From NCBI GenBank assembly GCA_038106145.1, contig JAYODD010000011.1:30138-94137 (forward strand): 64,000 nucleotides of DNA, read 5' to 3'. Source of the stretch: JBFJKD01 sp038106145. GTDB lineage: Bacteria > Pseudomonadota > Gammaproteobacteria > Pseudomonadales > Porticoccaceae. The position numbers were made by a program, and so were the translations under genes. Shown here in pieces: positions 54,314 through 63,788 of the stretch. The notes under the pieces were generated by a model that saw nothing but the letters and a program-made list of their open reading frames with translations, searched no databases and was not told where the DNA came from. Positions within the stretch are counted from its first letter, which is position 1. The number at the start of each line of letters is the position of its first letter.

Positions 54314-54342
54314 TTGATATTGTGGCTTGAGTTCGGTATAAA
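54314..54342 (+). promoter_or_regulatory. promoter of the prp operon
   Basis: TTGATA (54314-54319), 17 bases, TATAAA (54337-54342). Initiation near 54350 leaves a 22-base leader to the GntR ATG at 54372. TTTG-N5-CAAA at 54297-54309 touches the -35 and could be a GntR operator. Confidence 0.6.
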
Positions 54343-54371
54343 GTACTTCATTGTCCGACATTATTTTTCCC

Positions 54372-55091
54372 ATGCTAGCCTCCCAAAATATATCTCACGT
54401 CGCTTTCTCAGCGGACCAGATTGTTCCTAACAGCGCTGTAGACCAGCTCTACGGACGTTTGCGCGGGGCGATTATTCAGGGGGACATCAAGGCGGGGAGC
54501 AAAATCAGTGAGTCGGAGCTGGCCCGGGCCTACGGCGTCAGTCGCAGCACGGTGCGGGAGGCCCTGGGACGCCTGGAGTCGGCCTATCTGGTTGTGCGCC
54601 GGGCAAACGCCGGCGCCCGCGTGGTCACCCTCAGTCTTGCCGAGTTACTGGAAATCTATCAGGTGCGCGAAGCGATGGAAGGCATGGCATGTCGTCTCGC
54701 GGCCGAAAATATGAGTGACGAGGAAATCGCAGATTTACGCCAGTTGCTCGAACAGCACCTGCTCAATAGTGAATTGCAAAGTGGACGGGCTTATTACCAG
54801 AAGGAAGGGGATCTGGATTTTCATTTTCGCCTGGTACAGGGCAGCAAGAATGCCAAGATCATTCACCTGCTGTGTGATGAGCTGTATGCCAAGGTGCGGA
54901 TGTATCGCTACCAGTTCGGCATGGCGAGCTCCCGCGCCTGGGATGCTTTTTCTGAACACAAACACATCGTTGCCGCCATCGCCGATCGGGATGGGGAGAT
55001 GGCGGAAATGCTGATGCGCCGACACATTCGCGCATCGCGGCTGAATATCGAGCGCAATATGCACACACTTCAGGAGGTAAATCACCAGTGA
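54372..55091 (+). CDS. GntR family transcriptional regulator of the methylcitrate operon
   Basis: 239 residues. An N-terminal winged helix (YGRLRGAIIQGDIKAGSKIS, YGVSRSTVREALGRL) and a C-terminal FCD domain with the metal-site residues (DLDFHF, EHKHIVAAI, RRHIRAS). A TTG at 54351 would be at the transcript start, so the ATG is preferred. It leads the prp genes (GTGA overlap with prpB), as in Pseudomonas, and likely represses them until 2-methylcitrate or a related metabolite binds. Confidence 0.93.
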   Translation: MLASQNISHVAFSADQIVPNSAVDQLYGRLRGAIIQGDIKAGSKISESELARAYGVSRSTVREALGRLESAYLVVRRANAGARVVTLSLAELLEIYQVREAMEGMACRLAAENMSDEEIADLRQLLEQHLLNSELQSGRAYYQKEGDLDFHFRLVQGSKNAKIIHLLCDELYAKVRMYRYQFGMASSRAWDAFSEHKHIVAAIADRDGEMAEMLMRRHIRASRLNIERNMHTLQEVNHQ

Positions 55092-55978
55092 CAGAGATGA
55101 CAACAGCCGGGGCGCGCTTTCGCCGCGCTTTGCAGGACAACCAGCCCTTGCAGGTGGTCGGTACCGTGAATGCTTATTGCGCGATGATGGCCGAGCAAAT
55201 TGGTCACCAGGCGATCTATCTGTCCGGTGGGGGAGTGGCCAACGCTTCCTATGGTTTACCCGATCTCGGCATGACCAGTCTCAATGATGTGCTTGAGGAT
55301 GTGCGTAGAATTACTGCCGCTACCGCGTTGCCGTTGCTGGTGGACATTGATACCGGCTGGGGCGGGGCGTTTAATATCGCCCGCACGGTTAAGGACATGA
55401 TTCGCGCCGGCGCCGCCGCCGTGCATATCGAGGATCAGGTAGCGCAAAAACGCTGTGGTCATCGCCCCAATAAGGAGATCGTTAGCCTGGCAGAAATGGT
55501 CGATCGAGTGAAAGCTGCGGTCGACGCGCGTACCGACGATAATTTCTTTATCATGGCGCGCACCGATGCCTTCGCCCAGGAAGGGCTGGAAAAAGCCATA
55601 GAGCGCGCTCGCGCCTGCGTCGAAGCAGGTGCCGATGGCATCTTTGCCGAAGCGGTGAACAAGGAGGAGCACTACCGCGCATTCCGCGCTGGCCTCGAAG
55701 TGCCGCTGTTGGCGAATATCACCGAGTTTGGTCAGACCCCGCTTTACAACAAGGCTGACCTGGCCGCGTGGGGAGTCGACATGGTGCTCTATCCACTGTC
55801 GGCGTTTCGCGCCATGAACAAAGCGGCGGAAACCGTTTACGCGAGTATTCTTAAGCAGGGTGATCAGAAAGCTGTGGTCGACATGATGCAAACTCGTATG
55901 GAACTCTATGACTATCTCGGCTACCACGCCTACGAAGAGAAACTGGATCAACTTTTTGCCGAAGGCAAAAACAAATAA
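55088..55978 (+). CDS. prpB: 2-methylisocitrate lyase
   Basis: 296 residues of the isocitrate lyase/PEP mutase family. LPLLVDIDTGWGG and VHIEDQVAQKRCGHRPNKE carry the Mg site and the catalytic cysteine loop (KRCGH). It splits 2-methylisocitrate into pyruvate and succinate. A GTG start overlaps the regulator stop, with AGGAGG ten bases upstream. Confidence 0.96.
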   Translation: MTEMTTAGARFRRALQDNQPLQVVGTVNAYCAMMAEQIGHQAIYLSGGGVANASYGLPDLGMTSLNDVLEDVRRITAATALPLLVDIDTGWGGAFNIARTVKDMIRAGAAAVHIEDQVAQKRCGHRPNKEIVSLAEMVDRVKAAVDARTDDNFFIMARTDAFAQEGLEKAIERARACVEAGADGIFAEAVNKEEHYRAFRAGLEVPLLANITEFGQTPLYNKADLAAWGVDMVLYPLSAFRAMNKAAETVYASILKQGDQKAVVDMMQTRMELYDYLGYHAYEEKLDQLFAEGKNK

Positions 55979-56019
55979 GACGATATCGACAAACACAGAT
56001 TACCAAGAGGAAAGAGATC

Positions 56020-57141
56020 ATGGCAAAAGAATTATCCGGCGCGGGCTTGCGCGGTCAGGTAGCGGGAAAAACCGCTTTGTCAACAGTGGGCAAGGAAGGT
56101 TCCGGTCTTACCTATCGCGGTTACGACGTTAAAGACCTCGCGGAAAACTGTGTTTTCGAGGAAGTTGCTCATCTTATTTTAAAAGGGACGTTACCAACCC
56201 AGGCTGAACTTGACGCTTACCGCAAAAAGCTTAAGGGCCTGCGCGGTCTACCCCAGGCGCTCAAGGATGTACTTGAGCGCATTCCGGCCGCGGCTCATCC
56301 GATGGATGTAATGCGTACGGGTTGTTCCTTTCTTGGCAATCTGGAAATGGAAAAGGATTTCAGCCAGCAGGGCGAAATTGCCGACCGCCTGTTGGCGGCG
56401 TTTCCATCCGTTATCTGCTACTGGTACCGCTTCAGTCATGACGGCGTAAGAGTGGAAACCGAAACCGACGATGCTTCCATCGGCGCCCACTTTTTGCACA
56501 TGCTGCGAGGCGCAAAACCGAATGAACTGCACGAGCGGGTGATGAACGTGTCGCTGATCCTGTATGCGGAGCACGAGTTCAACGCTTCCACCTTTACCGC
56601 CCGGGTCTGCGCCTCGACCCTGTCGGACCTGCATTCCTGCGTTACCGGTGCCATCGGTTCCCTGCGTGGTCCGCTCCACGGTGGCGCCAACGAGGCTGCC
56701 ATGGACATGATTCAAAAGTTCACCAGCGCGGACCACGCCGAGCAGGAGATGCTGGGCATGCTGGAGCGCAAGGAAAAAATTATGGGTTTTGGCCACGCCG
56801 TCTACAGCGAATCCGACCCGCGTAATGCCATCATCAAATCCTGGGCGGAAAAACTCGCAGGGGACGTTGGTGATACGGTGCTGTATCCAGTGTCCGTACG
56901 TTGCGAAGAAGTGATGTGGCGCGAGAAAAAATTGTTCTGTAACGCGGATTTCTTCCATGCGTCTGCCTACCATTTCATGGGCATTCCCACCAAGCTGTTT
57001 ACCCCGATTTTCGTTATGTCGCGTCTTACGGGCTGGGCCGCGCACGTATTCGAGCAACGAGCGGACAATCGGATTATACGACCCAGCGCAGAGTATATCG
57101 GCCCGGAACTACGCAAAGTGTTGCCAATTACCCAGCGCTGA
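56020..57141 (+). CDS. prpC: 2-methylcitrate synthase
   Basis: 373-residue citrate synthase fold. It joins propionyl-CoA and oxaloacetate. STVGKEGSGLTYRGYDVKDL, GSLRGPLHGGANEAAMDM and GFGHAVYSESDPRN hold active-site histidines, and the short N-terminus is that of PrpC rather than GltA. AGAGGAAAGAG precedes the ATG, 41 bases after prpB. Confidence 0.95.
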   Translation: MAKELSGAGLRGQVAGKTALSTVGKEGSGLTYRGYDVKDLAENCVFEEVAHLILKGTLPTQAELDAYRKKLKGLRGLPQALKDVLERIPAAAHPMDVMRTGCSFLGNLEMEKDFSQQGEIADRLLAAFPSVICYWYRFSHDGVRVETETDDASIGAHFLHMLRGAKPNELHERVMNVSLILYAEHEFNASTFTARVCASTLSDLHSCVTGAIGSLRGPLHGGANEAAMDMIQKFTSADHAEQEMLGMLERKEKIMGFGHAVYSESDPRNAIIKSWAEKLAGDVGDTVLYPVSVRCEEVMWREKKLFCNADFFHASAYHFMGIPTKLFTPIFVMSRLTGWAAHVFEQRADNRIIRPSAEYIGPELRKVLPITQR

Positions 57142-57165
57142 GCAGGTTCAGGCTGTTTGCAGATC

Positions 57166-57250
57166 GCCGTAAACCGCCGCGTGGCAAATCGTTATCAGCA
57201 GCGTTTACGGCAGGCCGCAATAGGGAAAACGAGGCACGCCGTTGGCGTGC
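57166..57250 (+). other. two stem-loops in the prpC-acnD spacer
   Basis: GCCGTAAAC (57166-57174)/GTTTACGGC (57203-57211), nine perfect pairs with a 28-base loop, and GCACGCC-GTT-GGCGTGC (57234-57250), a tight seven-pair hairpin. No T-run follows, so neither is an ordinary terminator; they may protect the upstream message or set the prpBC:acnD ratio. Confidence 0.5.
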
Positions 57251-57363
57251 TTGCCTGATTCCTGCGGATTATCCGACGCTGTTAATGGGTAATTAAAATG
57301 CGACTTGTGCTCTGACCACATTTTTGATTTGTTTCCTGACATATTGCGAGTAATTCCGACCCT

Positions 57364-59952
57364 ATGAATACCAACTACCGCAAAGCCTTACCAGGTGCCA
57401 ACCTGGATTATTTCGACACCCGCGAAGCGGTCGATACCCTCGCTGCCGGTGCCTACGACAAACTGCCCTATACCTCGCGGATACTGGCCGAGCAATTGGT
57501 GCGTCGCTGCGAGCCAGAGGCTCTGAGCGCCGCTCTCAAGCAGTTGATCGAACGCAAGCGCGATCTCGACTTTCCCTGGTATCCGGCCCGCGTGGTGTGC
57601 CACGACATTCTCGGCCAGACCGCGCTGGTGGATCTGGCGGGCCTGCGGGATGCCATCGCCGAAAAAGGCGGCGATCCCGCACAGGTTAACCCGGTGGTGC
57701 CCACTCAGCTGATTGTCGATCATTCGCTGGCGGTGGAGTGTGGCGGCTTTGACCCCGACGCGTTTCAAAAAAACCGCGAAATCGAGGATCGTCGCAACGA
57801 GGACCGCTTTCACTTTATCGAGTGGACCAAAACCGCATTTCAGAATGTCGACGTGATTCCCGCGGGCAACGGCATCATGCACCAGATCAATCTGGAGAAA
57901 ATGTCTCCGGTGGTCCAGGTGCGCGAAGGCGTGGCTTTCCCCGATACCTGCGTGGGGACCGATAGCCACACGCCCCACGTCGATGCCCTGGGTGTGATAT
58001 CCGTTGGCGTCGGCGGCCTCGAAGCCGAAACCGTGATGCTGGGGCGACCTTCCATGATGCGCCTGCCGGATATCGTCGGGGTTGAACTCACCGGCAAGCG
58101 TCAGCCCGGTATTACCGCCACCGACATTGTGCTTGCGCTGACTGAATTCCTGCGCAAGGAGCGGGTGGTTGGCGCTTATCTGGAATTCTACGGCGCAGGT
58201 GCATCCAGCCTCAGTATCGGCGACCGTGCCACCATTTCAAATATGACCCCAGAGTATGGCGCTACGGCGGCCATGTTCTACATCGACGAGCAAACCATCG
58301 ACTATCTGACCCTGACCGGCCGCGAGCCGGAGCAGGTCGCGCTGGTGGAAAATTACGCCAAACAGACCGGCCTGTGGGCGGACGCGCTGAAAACCGCGGA
58401 GTACGAGCGCGTGCTGAGTTTTGATCTGTCCGCGGTTGAACGCACCATGGCCGGGCCTTCCAACCCCCACGCGCGGCTCGCTACCCGCGACTTGGCCGCC
58501 AGGGGCATCGCTGGCAAGTGGGAAGAGCGACCGGGGGAAATGCCCGACGGCGCGGTTATCATCGCCGCCATTACCAGCTGTACCAACACCAGTAACCCCC
58601 GCAATGTGGTGGCCGCCGGACTGCTGGCGCGCAAGGCCAACGAGCTGGGGCTGGTGCGCAAGCAGTGGGTGAAAAGTTCCTTCGCCCCCGGCTCCAAGGT
58701 GGCCGAACTGTATTTGCGGGAAGCCAACCTGCTGCCCGAGCTGGAAAAGCTCGGCTTCGGCATCGTCGGCTTTGCCTGCACCACCTGCAACGGTATGAGC
58801 GGCGCGCTGGACCCCAAAATTCAACAGGAGATCATCGACCGCGATCTCTATTCTACCGCGGTGCTCTCGGGGAACCGCAACTTCGACGGCCGCATCCACC
58901 CCTACGCCAAGCAGGCGTTTCTGGCCTCGCCGCCGCTGGTGGTGGCCTATGCCATTGCCGGCACCATCCGCTTTGATATCGAGAAGGATGCGCTGGGTAC
59001 CGACAACGAAGGCAGGCCCATTACCCTGAAAGATATCTGGCCGAGCGACGAGGAGATCGACGAAATTGTCGCCGCCCACGTCAAGCCGGAACAGTTTCGC
59101 CAGGTTTACATTCCCATGTTCGACGTCGATGCTGTCGAACGCGCACCGAGTCCGCTCTACAATTGGCGCCCGCAAAGCACTTATATCCGCCGCCCGCCCT
59201 ATTGGGAAGGCGCGCTGGCCGGGGAGCGCACACTCAAAGGTATGCGTCCGCTGGCGATTCTGGGCGACAACATCACCACTGACCACCTGTCGCCATCCAA
59301 CGCCATTCTGGCCAGCAGCGCCGCCGGGGAATATCTGGCCAAAATGGGCCTGCCGGAAGAGGACTTCAACTCCTACGCCACCCACCGCGGCGACCACCTC
59401 ACTGCCCAGCGCGCCACTTTCGCTAATCCGAAGCTCATTAACGAGATGGCGGTGGTCGATGGCACAGTGAAGCAGGGCTCGCTGGCGCGGATCGAGCCGG
59501 ATGGGGAGGTCACCCGTATGTGGGAAGCCATCGAAACGTATATGAATCGCAAACAGCCGTTAATTATCGTTGCCGGTGCTGACTACGGCCAGGGTTCCTC
59601 CCGCGACTGGGCCGCCAAGGGTGTGCGCCTGGCCGGGGTCGAGGCCATCGTCGCCGAAGGCTTTGAGCGTATTCACCGCACCAATCTGATCGGTATGGGC
59701 GTCTTGCCACTGGAATTCCAGCCGGGTACCACTCGCAAGACCCTGGGCCTGGACGGCAGCGAAACCTACGATGTCGTGGGCGAGCGCAGACCCGGCGCCA
59801 CGCTGACTTTGCTGATTCACCGTAAAGATGGCGAGCGGGTCGAGGTGTCGGTGAAATGCCGTCTCGATACTGCCGAGGAAGTTTCGGTGTACGAGGCGGG
59901 CGGTGTATTACAGCGCTTTGCCCAGGATTTTCTCGAGTCCGCCGCTGCGTAA
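57364..59952 (+). CDS. acnD: Fe/S-dependent 2-methylcitrate dehydratase AcnD
   Basis: 862-residue aconitase-family enzyme. The 4Fe-4S cysteines are C406 (TSCTNTSNPR), C472 and C475 (CTTCNG). NYRKALPGANLDYFDTREAV is the AcnD start; GADYGQGSSRDWAAKG lies in the swivelling domain. It dehydrates 2-methylcitrate to 2-methyl-trans-aconitate, which PrpF converts to the cis form. No strong ribosome site is seen. Confidence 0.96.
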   Translation: MNTNYRKALPGANLDYFDTREAVDTLAAGAYDKLPYTSRILAEQLVRRCEPEALSAALKQLIERKRDLDFPWYPARVVCHDILGQTALVDLAGLRDAIAEKGGDPAQVNPVVPTQLIVDHSLAVECGGFDPDAFQKNREIEDRRNEDRFHFIEWTKTAFQNVDVIPAGNGIMHQINLEKMSPVVQVREGVAFPDTCVGTDSHTPHVDALGVISVGVGGLEAETVMLGRPSMMRLPDIVGVELTGKRQPGITATDIVLALTEFLRKERVVGAYLEFYGAGASSLSIGDRATISNMTPEYGATAAMFYIDEQTIDYLTLTGREPEQVALVENYAKQTGLWADALKTAEYERVLSFDLSAVERTMAGPSNPHARLATRDLAARGIAGKWEERPGEMPDGAVIIAAITSCTNTSNPRNVVAAGLLARKANELGLVRKQWVKSSFAPGSKVAELYLREANLLPELEKLGFGIVGFACTTCNGMSGALDPKIQQEIIDRDLYSTAVLSGNRNFDGRIHPYAKQAFLASPPLVVAYAIAGTIRFDIEKDALGTDNEGRPITLKDIWPSDEEIDEIVAAHVKPEQFRQVYIPMFDVDAVERAPSPLYNWRPQSTYIRRPPYWEGALAGERTLKGMRPLAILGDNITTDHLSPSNAILASSAAGEYLAKMGLPEEDFNSYATHRGDHLTAQRATFANPKLINEMAVVDGTVKQGSLARIEPDGEVTRMWEAIETYMNRKQPLIIVAGADYGQGSSRDWAAKGVRLAGVEAIVAEGFERIHRTNLIGMGVLPLEFQPGTTRKTLGLDGSETYDVVGERRPGATLTLLIHRKDGERVEVSVKCRLDTAEEVSVYEAGGVLQRFAQDFLESAAA

Positions 59953-59963
59953 GGAGTTCGCCA

Positions 59964-61163
59964 ATGACCTCGTATTCGGCAAGGCCTGTCCCGCAAATTA
60001 AAATCCCCGCCACCTATATGCGTGGCGGCACCTCCAAGGGGGTGTTCTTCAAGCTCGACGATCTGCCCGCCAGTTGCCAGCAACCGGGAGAGGCGCGGGA
60101 CAAACTGTTCATGCGCGTGATTGGCAGTCCGGATCCCTATGCCGCACACATCGACGGCATGGGTGGAGCTACCTCCAGCACCAGCAAGTGCGTGATCCTG
60201 TCACACAGCGCGCAGCCGAACCACGATGTCGACTACCTTTACGGCCAGGTCGCGATCGATAAGGCCTTTGTCGACTGGAGTGGCAACTGTGGCAACCTGT
60301 CGACTGCCGCCGGCGCCTTTGCTATTCATGCCGGGTTGATTGATCCCGCGCGGATACCGGAAAACGGCATCTGCACGGTGCGTATCTGGCAGGCCAATAT
60401 TCAGAAAACCATCATCGCCCATGTGCCGGTAACCGACGGTCAGGTGCAGGAAACCGGCGATTTTGAACTGGACGGCGTGACCTTCCCGGCGGCGGAAATC
60501 GTACTGGAATTCCTCGACCCGTCGGATGAAGGCGAGGGCGGCGCTATGTTTCCTACCGGCAATCTGGTCGATGAGCTGGAGGTGCCCGGGGTTGGCACTT
60601 TCAAGGCCACTATGATCAGTGCAGGTATCCCCACTGTGTTTGTCAACGCCGAAGACATTGGCTATATCGGTACCGAACTGCGCGAGGCCATCAATGGCGA
60701 TCCCGAACAACTGGCGCGTTTCGAGAAAATCCGCATTGCCGGCGCGCTGCGCATGGGCCTGATCAAAACTCCGGAAGAAGCACAACAGCGTCAGCACACG
60801 CCAAAAATTGCCTTTGTCGCCAAGCCGATGGACTACACCGCATCGAGTGGTAAACAGATCGCTGGGCGGGACATCGACCTGCTGGTACGCGCCCTGTCCA
60901 TGGGCAAACTACATCATGCCATGATGGGTACCTGCGCCGTGGCCATCGGCACTGCGGCGGCGATTCCCGGCACGCTGGTTAATCTCGCCGCCGGTGGTGG
61001 TGAGCGCGAAGCCGTAGTTTTTGGTCACCCCTCCGGGACCTTGCGTGTAGGTGCCGAGGCAGCAGAAGAAAACGGCGTATGGGTGGCCAGAAAAGCCATC
61101 ATGAGCCGCAGCGCCCGGGTACTGATGGAAGGGTGGGTACGAGTGCCGGAGGATTGTTTTTAG
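59964..61163 (+). CDS. prpF: 2-methylaconitate cis-trans isomerase PrpF
   Basis: 399 residues, diaminopimelate-epimerase-like fold. IPATYMRGGTSKGVFF and SGNCGNLSTAAGAFAI hold catalytic residues. AAGGAG precedes the ATG at 59964; the frame runs 36 codons upstream inside acnD without support. It always accompanies AcnD and lies 11 bases after it. Confidence 0.96.
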   Translation: MTSYSARPVPQIKIPATYMRGGTSKGVFFKLDDLPASCQQPGEARDKLFMRVIGSPDPYAAHIDGMGGATSSTSKCVILSHSAQPNHDVDYLYGQVAIDKAFVDWSGNCGNLSTAAGAFAIHAGLIDPARIPENGICTVRIWQANIQKTIIAHVPVTDGQVQETGDFELDGVTFPAAEIVLEFLDPSDEGEGGAMFPTGNLVDELEVPGVGTFKATMISAGIPTVFVNAEDIGYIGTELREAINGDPEQLARFEKIRIAGALRMGLIKTPEEAQQRQHTPKIAFVAKPMDYTASSGKQIAGRDIDLLVRALSMGKLHHAMMGTCAVAIGTAAAIPGTLVNLAAGGGEREAVVFGHPSGTLRVGAEAAEENGVWVARKAIMSRSARVLMEGWVRVPEDCF

Positions 61164-61225
61164 GTCACCCGAGCCTGCCTTGTAGTGGTGGTCGGCAATA
61201 ACTCTTGATGGTGGCTCGCTACTCT

Positions 61226-61246
61226 CGGGAACCCCGTTGTTTTTTG
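61226..61246 (+). terminator. possible weak terminator after prpF
   Basis: A short stem CGGG-AAC-CCCG (61226-61236) followed by a T-rich tract with six consecutive T. The stem is only four pairs, so read-through to the next genes is likely. Confidence 0.3.
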
Positions 61247-61283
61247 TAAAATTATCACTTCTGTATCGGGTCGAAATAATGGA

Positions 61284-62081
61284 GTGTACCTGCCCTTGAA
61301 TGATAACGATAACGCTGCGAATGGGTTTAATCTTAAAGACAAGTTAATCGCCTTTTGTATTCATGTTGGGCTGTCGCTGCCAGTCTATCTGGCGCTTCTG
61401 GCAGTGGTCAGATTTTTCTGGTATCCGGATTTTTATTACGCGGTGCTGGGAATAGCCGCTATCCTGGTTTTATTGTTTATTGTCGATGTTGTGCTCGGCC
61501 CTTTGTTGACGTTTATTGTGTACAAAAAACATAAATCGAGTCTGAAGTTTGATTTGTCGGTGATCGTGGCGTTGCAACTGGCGGCGTTGGCGTATGGGGT
61601 GTCCATCATCTATCAGGAACGACCCCTCTATCTGGTTTATGCCATCGACCATTTTGAGATTGTACTTGCCAATACCGAGGGTGTGGATTTTGACGCCGTC
61701 ATTTATCCGGAGCTTAAACAGCATTTGCCGAAAATAATTGGCACGGCTCTGCCTGACGATCCAGAAGAACAGCAGGAGTTATTGTTCAGCACACTGGGGG
61801 GCGGTCTCGACATTGAGCACCTGCCTCATTTGTATCGGCCGCTGGCGAAAGTCAGTGGGGTTATGCAGGAACGCGGCGTGCGGCTGAAAAATCTGTCGGC
61901 CGAGGTAGCGGAGCAAGTCAGCAGTCGTTGGCCCAATGCCGTTCGCGGCGATATTCGGGTTTTTCCATTAGTTTCTCCCAAGGGAGACGACCAGTTGGCG
62001 GTGTGGAATTTGAAAAATCAGACCATGGTCGGTCTTGTGGATATCGATCCCTGGCCCGCGGTGGCACATAATAACAATTAG
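61284..62081 (+). CDS. TfpX/TfpZ family type IV pilin accessory-like protein
   Basis: 265 residues with three or four N-terminal membrane helices (IAFCIHVGLSLPVYLALLAVV, VLLFIVDVVLGPLLTFIVY) and a soluble C-terminal half. VVLGPLLTFIVYKKHKSSLKFDLSVI is the family core. In other bacteria these proteins help assemble particular type IV pilins and lie beside the pilin gene; no pilin is here. The GTG start has only a weak ribosome site, and a TTG at 61296 is possible. It sits between prpF and prpD, an unusual neighbour. Confidence 0.75.
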   Translation: MYLPLNDNDNAANGFNLKDKLIAFCIHVGLSLPVYLALLAVVRFFWYPDFYYAVLGIAAILVLLFIVDVVLGPLLTFIVYKKHKSSLKFDLSVIVALQLAALAYGVSIIYQERPLYLVYAIDHFEIVLANTEGVDFDAVIYPELKQHLPKIIGTALPDDPEEQQELLFSTLGGGLDIEHLPHLYRPLAKVSGVMQERGVRLKNLSAEVAEQVSSRWPNAVRGDIRVFPLVSPKGDDQLAVWNLKNQTMVGLVDIDPWPAVAHNNN

Positions 62082-62192
62082 TGTTGCCGCGCCCCTGCCG
62101 AGTATCGCTAAATTTATAAAAGCCGTATGCGAAGCAAAAATAATAATCATCAGTGGAACCGGGAAGGTTAGCAGTGATATCGCGGGGCAGGC

Positions 62193-62252
62193 GTTGGTGA
62201 AACGTTGACGTTGGTCAGAGTGCAGCTCGAGTTACAGCGCAGTTGGTCGGAG
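62193..62252 (+). repeat. GTTGGT direct repeats upstream of prpD
   Basis: GTTGGTGA at 62193, GTTGGTCAGAG at 62210-62220 and GTTGGTCGGAG at 62242-62252. The last two match at 10 of 11 bases and are 32 bases apart, close to three helix turns, so a regulator could bind both on one face. Confidence 0.4.
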
Positions 62253-62291
62253 TAACGGGTTTGCGGCAACACAACAACAGGAGTTGCGATC

Positions 62292-63788
62292 ATGAATCCA
62301 GCAATGGAAGTGAATGCAGATGACAATATCCGTCCCGACTACGATCAGGTGCTTCAGGATATCGCCGACTACGTACTCGGTTATCGGATTGATTCAGCGG
62401 AGGCGATGAATACAGCGCGCAACTGTCTGATGGATACGCTGGGTTGCGGCCTGCTGGCGCTGCGCTTTCCTGAATGTACCAAACACCTGGGTCCGATGGT
62501 CGCAGGCACGGTTGTGCCGAACGGTGCACGTGTACCGGGCACATCCTTTCGTCTCGATCCGGTGAAAGCAGCCTGGGATATCGGCTGTACCATTCGCTGG
62601 CTTGATTACAACGACACCTGGCTGGCGGCAGAATGGGGACATCCCTCGGATAATCTCGGTGGTATTCTGGCCGTATGCGACTATCTTTCCCAGTGCAATG
62701 CTGGCGCCGGCAAACCACCGCTGACGATGAAAACCGTGCTGGAAGCAATGGTGCTGGCCCACGAAATACAGGGAGTGATTGCGCTGGAAAATAGTTTTAA
62801 CCGGGTGGGACTGTGCCACGTGTTATTGGTGCGGGTGGCTTCGACGGCGGTAGTGTGTAAATTGATGGGTGGGAACCGGGAACAAATTATGGCGGCTCTG
62901 TCCCAGGCCTGGGTGGATGGCGCTGCGCTGCGCACTTATCGTCAGGCCCCAAATGCGGGTTCGCGCAAGTCCTGGGCTGCGGGGGATGCAACTTCCCGCG
63001 CGGTGCGTCTGGCGGATATCACCATGCGCGGTGAGATGGGTATTCCGGGAGTGCTGACGGCCCGGCAGTGGGGTTTTTACGCCGTGGCGTTCAGCCATAC
63101 CTGCGCGGACCTGAAACTCAAGGCGCCACAAGAGCGGCAGTTCAAATTTAGCCGCCGTTATGGCAGTTATGTGATGGAGAATATTTTATTCAAAATTGCC
63201 TTTCCGGCGGAATTTCACGCCCAGACCGCCTGCGAGGCTGCGGTAATACTCCATTCCCAGGTAAAGGATCGCTTGCAGAAAATTCGGACAATCATCGTCA
63301 CCACCCATGAATCGGCGATTCGTATTATTTCCAAGGTCGGTCCCCTGGCAAATTCCGCGGACCGGGACCACTGCCTGCAGTATATGACTGCGGTGTCGCT
63401 TATTTTTGGCAAACTGGAGGCAACCTATTACGCGGACAGCTTCCATGCCGCGCACCCCTTAATTGATGATTTGCGTGGGAAAATGCAAATTGTAGAGGAG
63501 CCGCGTTATTCTCGGGACTACCGCGACCCGGACAAGCGCTCCATTGCAAACGCAGTACAGGTGTTGTTTGAGGATGGCAGTTCTACCGATAAGATCGAAG
63601 TTGAATATCCGCTCGGGCATCGTCGTCGCCGCGCCGAGGGGATACCGCTGCTGGAGGAGAAATTCCAGCGTAATCTGGCTACCTGTTTCCCGGCGCCAAA
63701 GTGCGCGGATATTTTTTCCCTGTGCCGGGATCAGGCGCGACTCGAGGCTACCCCGGTGCATGAATTTATGGATATGATGATGGCCTGA
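62292..63788 (+). CDS. prpD: MmgE/PrpD family 2-methylcitrate dehydratase
   Basis: 498 residues of the PrpD family. DTLGCGLLALRFPECTKHLG, RWLDYNDTWLAAEWGHPSDN, ENSFNRVG and KIAFPAEFHAQTACEAAV are characteristic. PrpD dehydrates 2-methylcitrate directly to cis-2-methylaconitate, so it duplicates AcnD plus PrpF. CAGGAG lies upstream of the ATG. It follows the TfpZ-like gene after 210 bases with its own leader, so separate regulation is possible. Confidence 0.93.
   Translation: MNPAMEVNADDNIRPDYDQVLQDIADYVLGYRIDSAEAMNTARNCLMDTLGCGLLALRFPECTKHLGPMVAGTVVPNGARVPGTSFRLDPVKAAWDIGCTIRWLDYNDTWLAAEWGHPSDNLGGILAVCDYLSQCNAGAGKPPLTMKTVLEAMVLAHEIQGVIALENSFNRVGLCHVLLVRVASTAVVCKLMGGNREQIMAALSQAWVDGAALRTYRQAPNAGSRKSWAAGDATSRAVRLADITMRGEMGIPGVLTARQWGFYAVAFSHTCADLKLKAPQERQFKFSRRYGSYVMENILFKIAFPAEFHAQTACEAAVILHSQVKDRLQKIRTIIVTTHESAIRIISKVGPLANSADRDHCLQYMTAVSLIFGKLEATYYADSFHAAHPLIDDLRGKMQIVEEPRYSRDYRDPDKRSIANAVQVLFEDGSSTDKIEVEYPLGHRRRRAEGIPLLEEKFQRNLATCFPAPKCADIFSLCRDQARLEATPVHEFMDMMMA

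Noticed and set aside
58237..59397. Long open frame (386 codons) on the minus strand
   Set aside because: It lies entirely opposite acnD, in codon register that GC-rich genes often leave open; no ribosome site and no recognisable domain.
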